64,000 nucleotides of DNA. Origin: Albimonas pacifica (GTDB lineage: Bacteria; Pseudomonadota; Alphaproteobacteria; Rhodobacterales; Rhodobacteraceae). Shown here one piece after another: positions 1 to 10,610 of the stretch. Under the pieces are notes generated by a model. That model was given only the letters and a program-made list of their open reading frames with translations. It did no database searches and was not told the DNA's origin. The stretch spans positions 54,571 through 118,570 of the forward strand of contig NZ_FOQH01000013.1 of the NCBI RefSeq assembly GCF_900113695.1, written 5' to 3'. Positions within the stretch are counted from its first letter, which is position 1. Every line of letters begins with the position of its first letter. Position numbers and translations under genes: made by a program.

Positions 1-2206
1 CTCCTGCGGCGCCTGCGTGCAGGCCTGCCCGACGGCGACGCTGGTCGAGAAATCGGTGGTCCAGCACGGCACGCCCACCCGCCACGTCGACACCACCTGC
101 GCCTATTGCGGCGTCGGCTGCTCCTTCCGCGCCGAGATGCAGGGGAACGAGGTGATCCGCATGGTCCCCTCGAAGGACGGCGGCGCCAACGAGGGCCACT
201 CCTGCGTCAAGGGCCGCTTCGCCTGGAGCTACGCCACCCACAAGGACCGCCAGACCGAGCCGATGATCCGCGACGCGATCACCGACCCCTGGCGCAAGGT
301 CGGCTGGGAGGAGGCCATCGCCTTCGCCGCCGAACGCTTGCACGCGATCCAGTCGGAGCACGGCAAGAGCTCGATCGGCGGCATCACCTCCTCGCGCTGC
401 ACGAACGAGGAAGTCTACGTCGTCCAGAAGATGATCCGCGCGGCCTTCGGCAACAACAACGTGGATACCTGCGCGCGGGTCTGCCACTCGCCGACCGGCT
501 ACGGGCTGAAGCAGACGTTCGGGACCTCGGCCGGGACCCAGAACTTCAAGTCGGTCGAGAAGGCCGACGTGATCCTGCTGATCGGCGCCAACCCCACCGA
601 CGCGCACCCCGTCTTCGCCTCGCGCATGAAGAAGCGCCTGCGCGAGGGCGCGAAGCTGATCGTCCTGGACCCCCGCAAGATCGACCTGGTGCGAACCCCC
701 CATGTCGAGGCCGCCCACCACGTCCAGCTCCGCCCCGGAACCAACGTGGCGGTGATGAACGCGCTGGCCCATGTGGTCGTCACCGAGGGCCTGATCGACG
801 AAACCTTCGTCGCCGAGCGCTGCGAGGCCAAGGACTTCCAGCGCTGGCGCGCGTTCGTCGCCGAAGAGCGCAACTCCCCCGAGGCCCTGGCCGAGACCAT
901 CGGCACGGACGCGCAGACCCTGCGCGCCGCGGCCCGCCTCTTCGCCACCGGCGGAAACGCCGCGATCTACTACGGCCTGGGGGTCACCGAGCACTCCCAG
1001 GGCTCGACCATGGTGATGGCCATGGCGAACCTGGCGATGGCGACCGGCAACATCGGGCGCGAGGGCGTGGGCGTGAACCCGCTGCGCGGCCAGAACAACG
1101 TCCAGGGCTCCTGCGACATGGGCTCGTTCCCGCACGAGCTGCCGGGCTACCGCCACATCTCCGACGACGCCGTGCGGGCGGAGTTCGAGGCCGACTGGGG
1201 CGTGCCGCTCCTCGACGAGCCGGGCCTGCGCATCCCCAACATGTTCGCCGCGGCGCTGGCCGGCAGCTTCCGCGGCCTCTTCGTGCAGGGCGAGGACATC
1301 GCCCAGTCCGACCCCAACACGCTGCACGTCCACGAGGCCCTGCGCGCGATGGACTGCGTGGTCGTCCAGGACCTTTTCCTCAACGAAACCGCGGCCTTCG
1401 CCCATGTCTTCCTGCCCGGAACCTCGTTCCTGGAGAAGGACGGCACCTTCACCAACGCCGAGCGCCGCATCAACCGCGTCCGCCCGGTGATGGCCCCCAA
1501 GTCCGGCCTCTCGGAATCCGAGGCCGTCTGCCGGCTGGCTCGTGCCATGGGCTATGACATGGCCTACGAAAACCCCTCGCAGATCATGGACGAGATCGCC
1601 CGCCTGACGCCCACCTTCGCGGGCGTCAGCTTCGCGCGGCTGGACGCAGGCCCCTCCCTGCAGTGGCCGGTGAACGAGGCCTACCCGGACGGCGCCCCGA
1701 TCATGCATGTCGACGGCTTCGTGCGCGGCAAGGGCCGGTTCATGCTGACCGAGTTCGTGCCGACCTCGGAGCGCGCCAACCGCCGCTACCCGCTGATCCT
1801 CACCACGGGGCGGATCCTCAGCCAATACAACGTCGGCGCCCAGACGCGGCGCACCGAGAACTCGCGCTGGCATGAGGAGGACGTGCTGGAGATCCATCCG
1901 CATGACGCCGAGGAGCGGGGGATCGCCGACGGCGACTTCGTCTCGGTGGCCTCGCGGACCGGGGCGACGATGCTGCGGGCCGAGATCTCCGAGCGGATGC
2001 CGCAGGGGGTGGTCTACACCACCTTCCACCACCCGCACTCGGGGGCGAACGTGATCACCACCGACAACTCCGACTGGGCCACCAACTGCCCGGAATACAA
2101 GGTGACGGCGGTGCAGGTGACGCCCTCCAACGGGCCCTCGGACTGGCAGGAGTGGCGGCGCGAGATGGAAGACGTGCACCACCGCGTGGCGCTGCCGGCC
2201 GAGTGA
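1..2206 (+). CDS. fdsA: Formate dehydrogenase alpha subunit, 5' end outside window
   Basis: This is the catalytic subunit of a cytoplasmic, NAD-linked, molybdenum formate dehydrogenase, which oxidises formate to CO2. The frame is open from base 2, so the N-terminus (about 200 residues by comparison with the family) lies upstream. The first visible residues, CGACVQACP, are an iron-sulfur cluster motif of the N-terminal ferredoxin-like part. A [4Fe-4S] motif CAYCGVGC follows at about base 101, then the bis-MGD molybdopterin domain. The likely Mo ligand is the Cys in CARVCHSPTG (codon at 482-484), in the position that is selenocysteine in E. coli FdhF. The C-terminal dinucleotide-binding domain contains ILTTGRILSQYN. 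The stop overlaps the fdhD start (TGATG), so the two are probably translationally coupled. The beta and gamma subunits presumably lie upstream. Confidence 0.95.
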   Translation, partial: SCGACVQACPTATLVEKSVVQHGTPTRHVDTTCAYCGVGCSFRAEMQGNEVIRMVPSKDGGANEGHSCVKGRFAWSYATHKDRQTEPMIRDAITDPWRKVGWEEAIAFAAERLHAIQSEHGKSSIGGITSSRCTNEEVYVVQKMIRAAFGNNNVDTCARVCHSPTGYGLKQTFGTSAGTQNFKSVEKADVILLIGANPTDAHPVFASRMKKRLREGAKLIVLDPRKIDLVRTPHVEAAHHVQLRPGTNVAVMNALAHVVVTEGLIDETFVAERCEAKDFQRWRAFVAEERNSPEALAETIGTDAQTLRAAARLFATGGNAAIYYGLGVTEHSQGSTMVMAMANLAMATGNIGREGVGVNPLRGQNNVQGSCDMGSFPHELPGYRHISDDAVRAEFEADWGVPLLDEPGLRIPNMFAAALAGSFRGLFVQGEDIAQSDPNTLHVHEALRAMDCVVVQDLFLNETAAFAHVFLPGTSFLEKDGTFTNAERRINRVRPVMAPKSGLSESEAVCRLARAMGYDMAYENPSQIMDEIARLTPTFAGVSFARLDAGPSLQWPVNEAYPDGAPIMHVDGFVRGKGRFMLTEFVPTSERANRRYPLILTTGRILSQYNVGAQTRRTENSRWHEEDVLEIHPHDAEERGIADGDFVSVASRTGATMLRAEISERMPQGVVYTTFHHPHSGANVITTDNSDWATNCPEYKVTAVQVTPSNGPSDWQEWRREMEDVHHRVALPAE

Positions 2207-3039
2207 TGGAGATCCTGCGCCTCGACCTGGGCGACGCGTCCGTCTCCCCCGCCGCGCCCGGCCGCCTGGTCGGGCCGGCGGGCGAGACCGCGGCCGCCTG
2301 GGCGGTGCCCGAGGAGACGCCGGTCGCCATCCTCCTCAACGGCGAAAGCTTCGCGGTGATGATGGCGACCCCCTCGGACCTCGAGGATTTCTGCGTGGGC
2401 TTCGCGCTGACCGAGGGCCTGATCGAGACCCCCTCCGACCTGCATGAACTGCGCCTCGCCGAGGCCGCCGACGGCATCGTCGCGAACCTGGTGCTGGACC
2501 CCGCCCGCGTCGCCGCCGCCTCGGACCGCCGCCGCACGCTGGCCGGCCGCGCCGGCTGCGGGATCTGCGGGGCGCAGACGATCTCGGCCGCCCTGCCGCG
2601 CCCGCCGCGGGTGCGGGGCCGCGTCCCCGAGGCCGCCGCCGTGCTGGCGGCCTTCGCCGCCTTCCCCGGCGCCCAGCGCATGCGCTCCGAGAACCGCTCG
2701 ACCCACGCCGCGGGCTACTGCGCCTGGGACGGGACGATGGAGCGGGTGCGCGAGGACGTGGGCCGGCACAACGCGCTGGACAAGCTGGCCGGCGCGCTGG
2801 CCCGCGAGGGGCGCGACGCCTCCGCCGGCTTCGTGATCCTGTCGAGCCGGGTGGGCGTCGAGATGGTGCAGAAGGCCTGCGTCCTGCGCGCGCCGTTCCT
2901 GGCGGCGGTCTCGGCGCCCTCGGCGCTGGCGCTGAGGGTGGCGGGGCAGGCGGGGCTGCGGGTCGCGGGGCTCGCCGGCGAGGCGCTGATGATCTTCGAC
3001 CCCGCCCCGGCGGAGCGCCCGATGGAAACCCCGGCATGA
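2206..3039 (+). CDS. fdhD: Formate dehydrogenase accessory sulfurtransferase FdhD
   Basis: FdhD passes sulfur from a cysteine desulfurase to the bis-MGD cofactor and is required for formate dehydrogenase activity. The 277-residue product has the family's conserved cysteine pair in AGCGICGAQT (about residue 120) and the typical blocks MRSENRSTH, EDVGRHNALDKL and SSRVGVEMVQKA. I chose the ATG at 2206, which overlaps the fdsA stop, rather than an in-frame start further upstream, because the family begins close to this point and the overlap matches the operon style here. It sits between fdsA and fdsD, the expected place for a dedicated maturation factor. Confidence 0.95.
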   Translation: MEILRLDLGDASVSPAAPGRLVGPAGETAAAWAVPEETPVAILLNGESFAVMMATPSDLEDFCVGFALTEGLIETPSDLHELRLAEAADGIVANLVLDPARVAAASDRRRTLAGRAGCGICGAQTISAALPRPPRVRGRVPEAAAVLAAFAAFPGAQRMRSENRSTHAAGYCAWDGTMERVREDVGRHNALDKLAGALAREGRDASAGFVILSSRVGVEMVQKACVLRAPFLAAVSAPSALALRVAGQAGLRVAGLAGEALMIFDPAPAERPMETPA

Positions 3040-3049
3040 AGGCCCCCCG

Positions 3050-3265
3050 ATGAAGACCGACGAGCTCGTGACCATGGCCAACCAGATCGCCGCCTACTTC
3101 CGGGCCTATCCGGAGGACGAGGCGGTCGAGGGCGTGGCCGACCACATCCGCCAGTTCTGGGACCCCCGGATGCGCGACGGGCTGCGCGGGCATCTCGCGG
3201 CCGGGGGCGAGGGGCTGGACGGGCTGGCGAAGCGCGGGGCCGAGCGGGCGCTGGGCGCCGCCTGA
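3050..3265 (+). CDS. fdsD: Formate dehydrogenase delta subunit
   Basis: A 71-residue protein beginning MKTDELVTMANQIAAYF, with FWDPRMRDGL in the middle, as in the small FdsD subunits of NAD-dependent formate dehydrogenases. FdsD is a cytoplasmic accessory subunit involved in assembly or stability of the complex; no cofactor motif is visible. It starts 10 bp after the fdhD stop and closes the operon. A copy of the dispersed structured repeat begins about 17 bp after its stop codon. Confidence 0.9.
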   Translation: MKTDELVTMANQIAAYFRAYPEDEAVEGVADHIRQFWDPRMRDGLRGHLAAGGEGLDGLAKRGAERALGAA

Positions 3266-3282
3266 CGGCGGCGCGGCGGTCT

Positions 3283-3557
3283 GCAGGCGCCCTGCGGGCG
3301 GGCTTGGCAGCGTCCCGGATCGAGGGATGTTGCGAGGGGTCGGCGAGGCGGGGAGCCTCCGGCGGGCTCCTGACTCACCAGAGAACAAAGCCCCCGCGCC
3401 TGTTCTCCGGATCCGTCCATCGCTTGGATCGCCTGAGCGACTCGCCCGCCCCGGTCAAGGACAAGCCGCGCAAGCGCGGTCGCTGCGCGATCCTTGACCG
3501 GGGCGGGCGAGTCGCTCTGATCGGCATCCGCGATGGACGGCTCCGGAGAACAGGCGC
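3283..3557. repeat. Dispersed structured repeat, copy 1
   Basis: Copy 1 of a five-copy family. It opens with GGCGCCCTGCGGGCGGGC, followed by a small hairpin around GGAGCC/GGCTCC and the block CTGACTCACC. The main part is nested inverted repeats: outer arms 3396-3423 and 3530-3557 (one internal mismatch), and inner arms 3435-3461 and 3491-3517, which are perfectly complementary over 27 bp. The loop holds CCGCG/CGCGG and TCGC/GCGA mini-hairpins. Similarity to other copies continues weakly to about 3602. It occupies most of the 440 bp between fdsD and gli, which are convergent. I see no reading frame that looks coding; the remaining bases to 3704 are GC-rich and featureless. Confidence 0.88.
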
Positions 3558-3704
3558 TTTGCGAGGGCTGCGGGCGTGGCGCCCCGGCGCCTGGGGCGGG
3601 CGGAGTTGACAGCTGTCAACGCCGCAACCGGGGGCGGCGGGGCGAAAAGCCCCTCCGCGCAGAGGCGGAGGGGAGGCGCCGCCGCGGGGGCGGCGGGGGG
3701 AGGC

Positions 3705-4556
3705 TCAGAAGCCGTAGAGGGCGGCGGGGGTGTCGACGAGGATCGCCTGCCGCGCGGTCTCGGACGGGGCCCAGTCGAGGAGCAGGTCCGTCAGGGCCGC
3801 GTCGTCGGGGTAGGTCTCGGGGGTCTTCGCAAGGTTGTGGGGCCAGTTGGTGCCCCAGATCGCGCGCTCGGGGGCGTGGGCGACGACCAGGCGGGCGACG
3901 GCGGAGACGTCGGCGTAGTCGGGCGCGCCGGCGCGCGAGGACTCGTAGCAGCCGGCCAGCTTGAGATGGGCGTTTCCGCGGTCGAGCAGGCGCAGGAGGG
4001 CGGCGGTGCGGGCGTCGCCGGGGGCGGCGCCGGAGAAGAACTTGCCGTGGTGGTCGATCACGTAGCGGCCGGGGATGGCGGCGAGGGCGGGCTCGTGCGC
4101 CTCGATGTCCGAGCCGTCGAACTGCACGTTCAGCGTCCAGCCCATGGCATGGGCACGCGCGGCGACCTCGGGCAGGGCCGAGAGGCCCACGGCGCCGCCG
4201 GGGAGGTCCATGATCCGGGCGCCGCGAATGCCGGCTTCGTGCAGGCGCTCCAGCTCGGCGTCGGGGGTTTCCGGCGTGATCACGGCGACGCCGCGGGCGA
4301 TCTCGCCGAAGGCCTCGAGGACCGCGCAGAGGTTGGCGTTGTCGGCGCCGTGGGCGTTGCCCTGCACCACCACCACCCGCGAAATTCCCAGCCAGGCCAT
4401 CAGCTTGCGGTAAGCCTCGGGGCCGACGTCGCCCTCGGGCAGCGGGATCGCGCCGGGGGCGGCGGGGAAGCCGGGCAGGTAGCAGTGCATCTGCGTGTCG
4501 ATGGCGCCGGGCGGCAGCGTCAGGCGCGGGGGGCGGCCGGAGAGAGGGCGCTCCAT
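3705..4556 (-). CDS. gli: D-galactarolactone isomerase (amidohydrolase superfamily)
   Basis: A 283-residue amidohydrolase-fold protein closely resembling what I remember of Agrobacterium Gli, which interconverts the 1,5- and 1,4-lactones made after uronate oxidation. Shared blocks are DTQMHCYLPGFPA, VVVQGNAHGADN, ARIMDLPGGAVGLS, IDHHGKFF, CYESSR and IWGTNWPHN. It is the last gene of a minus-strand set: it begins directly after the gci stop (bases 4556/4557). The context with gci, kdgD and udh agrees with the assignment. A generic TIM-barrel lactonase is the alternative, but the whole pathway is present, which makes that less likely. Confidence 0.88.
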   Translation of the reverse strand: MERPLSGRPPRLTLPPGAIDTQMHCYLPGFPAAPGAIPLPEGDVGPEAYRKLMAWLGISRVVVVQGNAHGADNANLCAVLEAFGEIARGVAVITPETPDAELERLHEAGIRGARIMDLPGGAVGLSALPEVAARAHAMGWTLNVQFDGSDIEAHEPALAAIPGRYVIDHHGKFFSGAAPGDARTAALLRLLDRGNAHLKLAGCYESSRAGAPDYADVSAVARLVVAHAPERAIWGTNWPHNLAKTPETYPDDAALTDLLLDWAPSETARQAILVDTPAALYGF

Positions 4557-5690
4557 TCAGGCCTCCACGGTGTAGCGGGCCAGCGCGGCGCGGTCGATCT
4601 CGATGCCGAGGCCCCGGCCCTGGGGGATGGCGACGCGGCCGGCGGTCTGGGCGATGGGGATTGAAAGAATCTCCTGCCGGAACGGGTTCCAGGTCTGGTC
4701 GAACTCCAGCAGCGGCTCGCGTTCGGCGTGGCGGGGCGGCGTGGGGGGGAGGGTCGCGAGCATCTGCAGGCTGGCGGCCAGCGCCACGCCGGTGCCCCAG
4801 ACATGGGGGGTGACGCGGATGCCGGCGGTCTCGGCCAGCGAGACGATCTTGCGCATCTCGGTGATGCCGCCGCAGCCGCAGACGTCGGGTTGCAGGATGT
4901 CGACGGCGCGTTTCGCGATGGCCTCGGCGAAGCCGGCGCGGCCGTGCCAGGTCTCGCCGCCCGCCACGGGGATCGGCTGGCGGGCGCGGATCTCGACATA
5001 GGCGTCGAGGAGCTCGGGGACCACGGGCTCCTCGAACCAGTCGATATCCTGGTCGGAGACGGCGCGGCCGAGGCGGATGGCCTCGACGGCGTCGTAGCCG
5101 TGGTTGGCGTCGATCATCAGGGCGATGCCGGGGCCCAGCACCTCGCGCGCGAGGCGGATCGAGGCGACGTCGGCCGCCACGCCGTAGCCGATCTTGATCT
5201 TCACGGCGGTGAAGCCGGCTTCGCGGTAGCCCCGCAGCTCCTCGGCCAGCGCCTCGTCGCGGTCGCGGCCCACGGGGCGGAAGCCGCCGGTGGCGTAGCA
5301 GGGGACGTCGGCGCGGTATGCGCCGCCGAGCAGGCGGTGGACGGGGACGCCGAAGGACTTGCCTGCGACGTCCCACAGCGCGATGTCGATGCCGCTCTGC
5401 GCGGTCATCGTGGCGCCGCGCTGGCCCTGGTCGCGGAACTGGGAGTAGATCTCGGTCCAGATCGGCTCGATGTCGCGCGGGTCGCGACCGAGGGCGAGCG
5501 GGGCCATGGCGCGCACCAGGGCGGCGTTGGGGGCGGCGGGGCCCAGGCACTCGCCCCAGCCGACCGTGCCGTCGTCGCAGACCACCTCCACCAGGCAGGC
5601 CCAGCGGGTGGCGAAGGTGGAGAAGGCGCTCTGGAAATGCGCGTCCAGGTCGTGGCGCAGGACGTGGGGATGGATCGCCGCGATCCGCAT
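4557..5690 (-). CDS. gci: D-galactarolactone cycloisomerase (enolase superfamily)
   Basis: A 377-residue mandelate racemase/muconate-lactonising-type enzyme that opens galactarolactone to 3-deoxy-2-keto-hexarate. Visible family features are the Lys pair KIKIGYG in the barrel, metal ligands in DANHGYD, WFEEPVVPE and VAGGETWHGR, and the C-terminal HVWGTGV. GWGECLGPAAPNAA and RDQGQRG match what I recall of the Agrobacterium enzyme, and the length is the same. It follows kdgD with a 1-bp gap and precedes gli with none, so the three form one transcript. It is a cytoplasmic enzyme of oxidative uronate catabolism. Confidence 0.92.
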   Translation of the reverse strand: MRIAAIHPHVLRHDLDAHFQSAFSTFATRWACLVEVVCDDGTVGWGECLGPAAPNAALVRAMAPLALGRDPRDIEPIWTEIYSQFRDQGQRGATMTAQSGIDIALWDVAGKSFGVPVHRLLGGAYRADVPCYATGGFRPVGRDRDEALAEELRGYREAGFTAVKIKIGYGVAADVASIRLAREVLGPGIALMIDANHGYDAVEAIRLGRAVSDQDIDWFEEPVVPELLDAYVEIRARQPIPVAGGETWHGRAGFAEAIAKRAVDILQPDVCGCGGITEMRKIVSLAETAGIRVTPHVWGTGVALAASLQMLATLPPTPPRHAEREPLLEFDQTWNPFRQEILSIPIAQTAGRVAIPQGRGLGIEIDRAALARYTVEA

Positions 5691-5691
5691 C

Positions 5692-7424
<1,733 letters not shown>

Positions 7425-7567
7425 CCGGGTCTGTCTCCCCCGCGGGCGCCGGCCGTCGCTCGGCGCCCGGGGGCGACCGACCGGGCGGGGCGTGGCTTCG
7501 GTCGGGGGCGAGACTCCCTCGCTCCGCGCCGGAATGCAAGGGCGAACGTCATATCTCGTGTTGACAA

Positions 7568-7580
7568 GTCATCATATGAA
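7568..7580. promoter_or_regulatory. Probable GntR operator before the TRAP operon
   Basis: GTCAT-cat-ATGAA matches the kdgD operator in nine of its ten arm bases. It lies directly after TTGACA (7561-7566), a consensus -35 hexamer, so repressor bound here would cover the promoter. I could not find a convincing -10 at normal spacing. The rest of the 230-bp region between the regulator and dctP shows nothing else. Confidence 0.65.
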
Positions 7581-7654
7581 TTGGCAGGGTCACGCCGCGA
7601 CAACAAGCGCCAGCGCGGCCAGGGAGCAAGGGCCGCCGATTCCGGGAGGACCTC

Positions 7655-8644
7655 ATGACCCGCATTTCCAGACTGAAGCTGGGCGCCGCGGCGCTCGCCG
7701 CGCTGACCGCGCTCGCGGCCTCGCCGCTGGCGGCGAAGGACTGGCGCGGCTGGAACATCCACCCGCCGACCTATCCCAACGGCATCGCGCTCGACGCCTT
7801 CGCCGAAAAGGTGGCCGAGGCGACGGACGGGCGGGTGACGCCCACCGTCTACCACAACGCCGTGCTGGGCGATCAGCCCGACGCCATCGAGCAGACCCGC
7901 AACGGCGCGCTGGATTTCGGCAACTTCAACATGGGGCCGATGGGCCCGATCGTGCCGGCCACCAACATCCTGTCGCTGCCCTTCATCTTCTCGTCCGTCG
8001 ACCAGATGCACAAGGTGATGGACGGCGAGATCGGGCAGCGCTTCTCCGACGCGCTGGCCGAGCAGGGGCTGGTGGCGCTGTCGTGGTTCGACAGCGGGGC
8101 GCGCAGCCTCTACAACACCAAGAAGCCGGTTAAGACCCCCGCCGACGTGCAGGGGATGAAGGTCCGGGTGATGAACAACCAGCTCTACGTCGACATGATC
8201 GGCGCGCTGGGCGGCAACGCCACCCCGATGGCCTTCGGCGAGGTCTACCAGTCCCTCAAGACCGGGGTCATCGACGGGGCTGAGAACAACTACCCCTCCT
8301 ACGAGTCGACCAACCACTACGAGGTCGCCGGCTACTACTCGATCACCGAGCACCTGATCATCCCCGAGTGCCTGTGCGTCTCCACCGCCTCGTGGGAGGC
8401 GCTGTCGGACGAGGACAAGGCCGCGGTGAAGCAGGCCGCCGTCGAGGCGGCGGCGATGCAGCGCGAGCTCTGGGCCGAGCGGGAGAAGACCAGCCTCGAG
8501 AAGGTCAAGGGCGCCGGCGCCCAGATCAACGAGGTCGAGGACAAGGCCGCCTTCCAGTCGGCGATGGACCCGGTCTACGCGGGCTTCATCGAGAAGAACC
8601 CGGAGCTGAAGTCCTGGATCGACGACATCAAGGCCGTGAAGTGA
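7655..8644 (+). CDS. TRAP transporter substrate-binding protein (DctP type)
   Basis: A 329-residue periplasmic solute receptor with a clear signal peptide (about residues 1-27, ending SPLAAKD). The DctP-family signature appears as GMKVRVMNNQLYVDMIGALGG, with the Arg that usually holds the substrate carboxylate, then PMAFGEVYQSLKTGVIDGAENN. The start at 7655 has a GGGAGG ribosome-binding site. It is followed by the two membrane subunits and by udh, so the substrate is most likely D-galacturonate and/or D-glucuronate; that is an inference from context. Confidence 0.92.
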   Translation: MTRISRLKLGAAALAALTALAASPLAAKDWRGWNIHPPTYPNGIALDAFAEKVAEATDGRVTPTVYHNAVLGDQPDAIEQTRNGALDFGNFNMGPMGPIVPATNILSLPFIFSSVDQMHKVMDGEIGQRFSDALAEQGLVALSWFDSGARSLYNTKKPVKTPADVQGMKVRVMNNQLYVDMIGALGGNATPMAFGEVYQSLKTGVIDGAENNYPSYESTNHYEVAGYYSITEHLIIPECLCVSTASWEALSDEDKAAVKQAAVEAAAMQRELWAEREKTSLEKVKGAGAQINEVEDKAAFQSAMDPVYAGFIEKNPELKSWIDDIKAVK

Positions 8645-8714
8645 GGGCCGGGGACGGGCAGGGGGGCGCGCGGCGATCCGCCTGCGCGTCCCACGACCTG
8701 ACGGAGGGGGCGGC

Positions 8715-9332
8715 ATGAGCGCCGGCCCCTCCGTCCCCGGTCCCGAGGAGCCCCGCGCCGGCCGCGCGCCGGGCGAGGGCGTCTTCGGCGAGATCCCCGA
8801 GCTCGCCGAGCCGAAGCCCGACGTCATCGCGCCGCCGTTCCCGGCGCTCGACCGGGCGATGGGGGCGCTGGCGCGGGTCTGCATGGCCGTCGCGGGCGTG
8901 CAGATCGTGGCGCTGGTGCTGCTGATGGGCTGGCTGGTCTTCGGGCGCTACGTGCTCAACGACACGCCCACCTGGATCGAGCAGCTGGCGATCCTGCTGA
9001 TCGCCTGGATCACCTTCCTGGGCGCCGCCGTCGGCGTGCGGGACGAGAGCCATCTCTCGATCGACTTCATCCGAGAGAGCCTGCCCCCCGTGCCCCGCGC
9101 GGCGCTGCGGGTGCTGGCCGACGTGATGGTCGCCGTGTTCTGCGGGCTGATGACCTGGCAGGGCTGGAAGCTGGTCGGGACCAACCTCGCGCGCGAGATC
9201 CCGATGCTGGGCCTGCCCGAGGCCTGGCGCTACGCCGCCCTGGTCGCCTTCGGCGCCCTGGGCCTCCTGTTCGTCGCCCTGCGCCTCGCGCAGCGGGCCG
9301 TCGCCCCCACCCGGAGCCTGCCATGGGACTGA
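8715..9332 (+). CDS. TRAP transporter small membrane subunit (DctQ type)
   Basis: A 205-residue protein with four predicted membrane segments, roughly residues 55-80 (VAGVQIVALVLLMGWLVFGRY), 92-110, 130-150 and 172-195. The pattern GRYVLNDTPTWIEQLAILLIAW and GVRDESHLSIDF is typical of DctQ. About 45 cytoplasmic, Pro- and Glu-rich residues precede the first helix, which is longer than usual. It overlaps dctM by 10 bp and starts 70 bp after dctP. It acts with dctM in the inner membrane, driven by an ion gradient. Confidence 0.9.
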   Translation: MSAGPSVPGPEEPRAGRAPGEGVFGEIPELAEPKPDVIAPPFPALDRAMGALARVCMAVAGVQIVALVLLMGWLVFGRYVLNDTPTWIEQLAILLIAWITFLGAAVGVRDESHLSIDFIRESLPPVPRAALRVLADVMVAVFCGLMTWQGWKLVGTNLAREIPMLGLPEAWRYAALVAFGALGLLFVALRLAQRAVAPTRSLPWD

Positions 9333-10606
9333 CGCTTCTGTTCGGCGTCTTCGCGCTGGGCCTGATCGCCGGCGCGCCGGTGGCCTTCGCGCTGGGCCTC
9401 GCGGCCGTCGCCTGCTTCGCCTACGAGGGGCTGCCCCTGTTCGTGGCCTTCCAGCGGATGATGTCGGGGGTCTCGACCTTCTCGCTGCTGGCGATCCCGT
9501 TCTTCATCTTCTCGGGCGAGCTGATGCTGCATGGCGGCATCGCGCGCCGGCTGGTGACGCTGGCCGCGGCCGCCGTCGGCTCGGTGCGCGGCGGGCTCGG
9601 CACGGTGAACGTCGCCTCCTCGATGCTGTTCGGGGGGATCTCGGGCTCGGCCGTGGCGGACACCTCGGCGCTGGGCTCGATCCTGATGCCGGTGATGAAG
9701 GAGAAGGGGTACGACGCCGACTATGCGGTGAACGTGACGGTGACCTCCTCCATCGCCGGCATCGTGATCCCGCCCTCGCACAACATGATCCTGTTCGCGG
9801 TGGCGGCGGGGGGCGGGATCTCGGTCTCGAACCTGTTCCTGGCGGGCGTGATGCCGGGGATCCTGATGTGCCTGTGCCTGATGGCGGCGGCCTACTGGGT
9901 GGCGGTGCGGCGCGGCTACCCGGCCGAGACCTTCCCCGGCTGGCGCGCCCTGGCGCTGAGCTTCGCCGACAGCCTGCCGGGCCTGATGACGGCGGTGATC
10001 ATCGTCGGCGGCGTGCTCTCGGGCGTGCTGACCGTCACCGAGTCCGGGGCCTTCGGCGCGCTCTACGCGCTGGTCGTCACCGGCGTCGTCTACCGGGAGC
10101 TGACCTGGACCGCCTTCCGCGCCGCGGTGGTCAGCGCGGTGCGCACCACGGCGCTGGTGATGGTGCTGGTCGGCTGCGCCTCGGCCTTCGCCTACATGCT
10201 GGCGCTCTACCGCGTGCCCGAGCAGCTGACCGACCTGCTGATGGGCATCTCGCAGAATCCCATCGTGATCCTCCTGATGCTGAACCTGATCCTGCTGGCG
10301 CTGGGCATGGTGATGGACATGGCGGCCCTGATCCTGATCTGCACGCCGATCTTCCTGCCGGTGGCGACGGGCATCGGCATGGACTCGATCCAGTTCGGCA
10401 TCATGATGATGATGAACCTCGGGCTGGGCCTCTGCACGCCCCCGGTCGGCGCCTGCCTCTTCGTGGGCTGCGTGATCGGCGGCATCCGGATCGAGCAGGC
10501 GGTGCGCACGATCTTTCCCTTCTACGTGGCGGTCTTCGCGGCTCTTATGCTGGTGACCTACGTCCCCGCGATCTCGCTGGGGCTGCCGAGCCTGTTGCTG
10601 GAGTGA
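9323..10606 (+). CDS. TRAP transporter large membrane subunit (DctM type)
   Basis: A 427-residue, multi-spanning inner-membrane protein that forms the transport path. Family hallmarks are the start MGLTLLFGVFALGLIAGAPV, LLAIPFFIFSGELM, FGGISGSAVADTSALGSILMP and the C-terminal GLGLCTPPVGACLFVGC. It overlaps dctQ by 10 bp and ends 4 bp before udh, so transport and first oxidation are encoded on one transcript. Confidence 0.93.
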   Translation: MGLTLLFGVFALGLIAGAPVAFALGLAAVACFAYEGLPLFVAFQRMMSGVSTFSLLAIPFFIFSGELMLHGGIARRLVTLAAAAVGSVRGGLGTVNVASSMLFGGISGSAVADTSALGSILMPVMKEKGYDADYAVNVTVTSSIAGIVIPPSHNMILFAVAAGGGISVSNLFLAGVMPGILMCLCLMAAAYWVAVRRGYPAETFPGWRALALSFADSLPGLMTAVIIVGGVLSGVLTVTESGAFGALYALVVTGVVYRELTWTAFRAAVVSAVRTTALVMVLVGCASAFAYMLALYRVPEQLTDLLMGISQNPIVILLMLNLILLALGMVMDMAALILICTPIFLPVATGIGMDSIQFGIMMMMNLGLGLCTPPVGACLFVGCVIGGIRIEQAVRTIFPFYVAVFAALMLVTYVPAISLGLPSLLLE

Positions 10607-10610
10607 GCGG

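Noticed and set aside
3304..3964. Arg/Pro-rich open frames across the first repeat copy and neighbouring region
   Set aside because: Very GC-rich DNA gives long open frames in all phases. The translations are low-complexity, differ between repeat copies by frame, and overlap real genes on the other strand.
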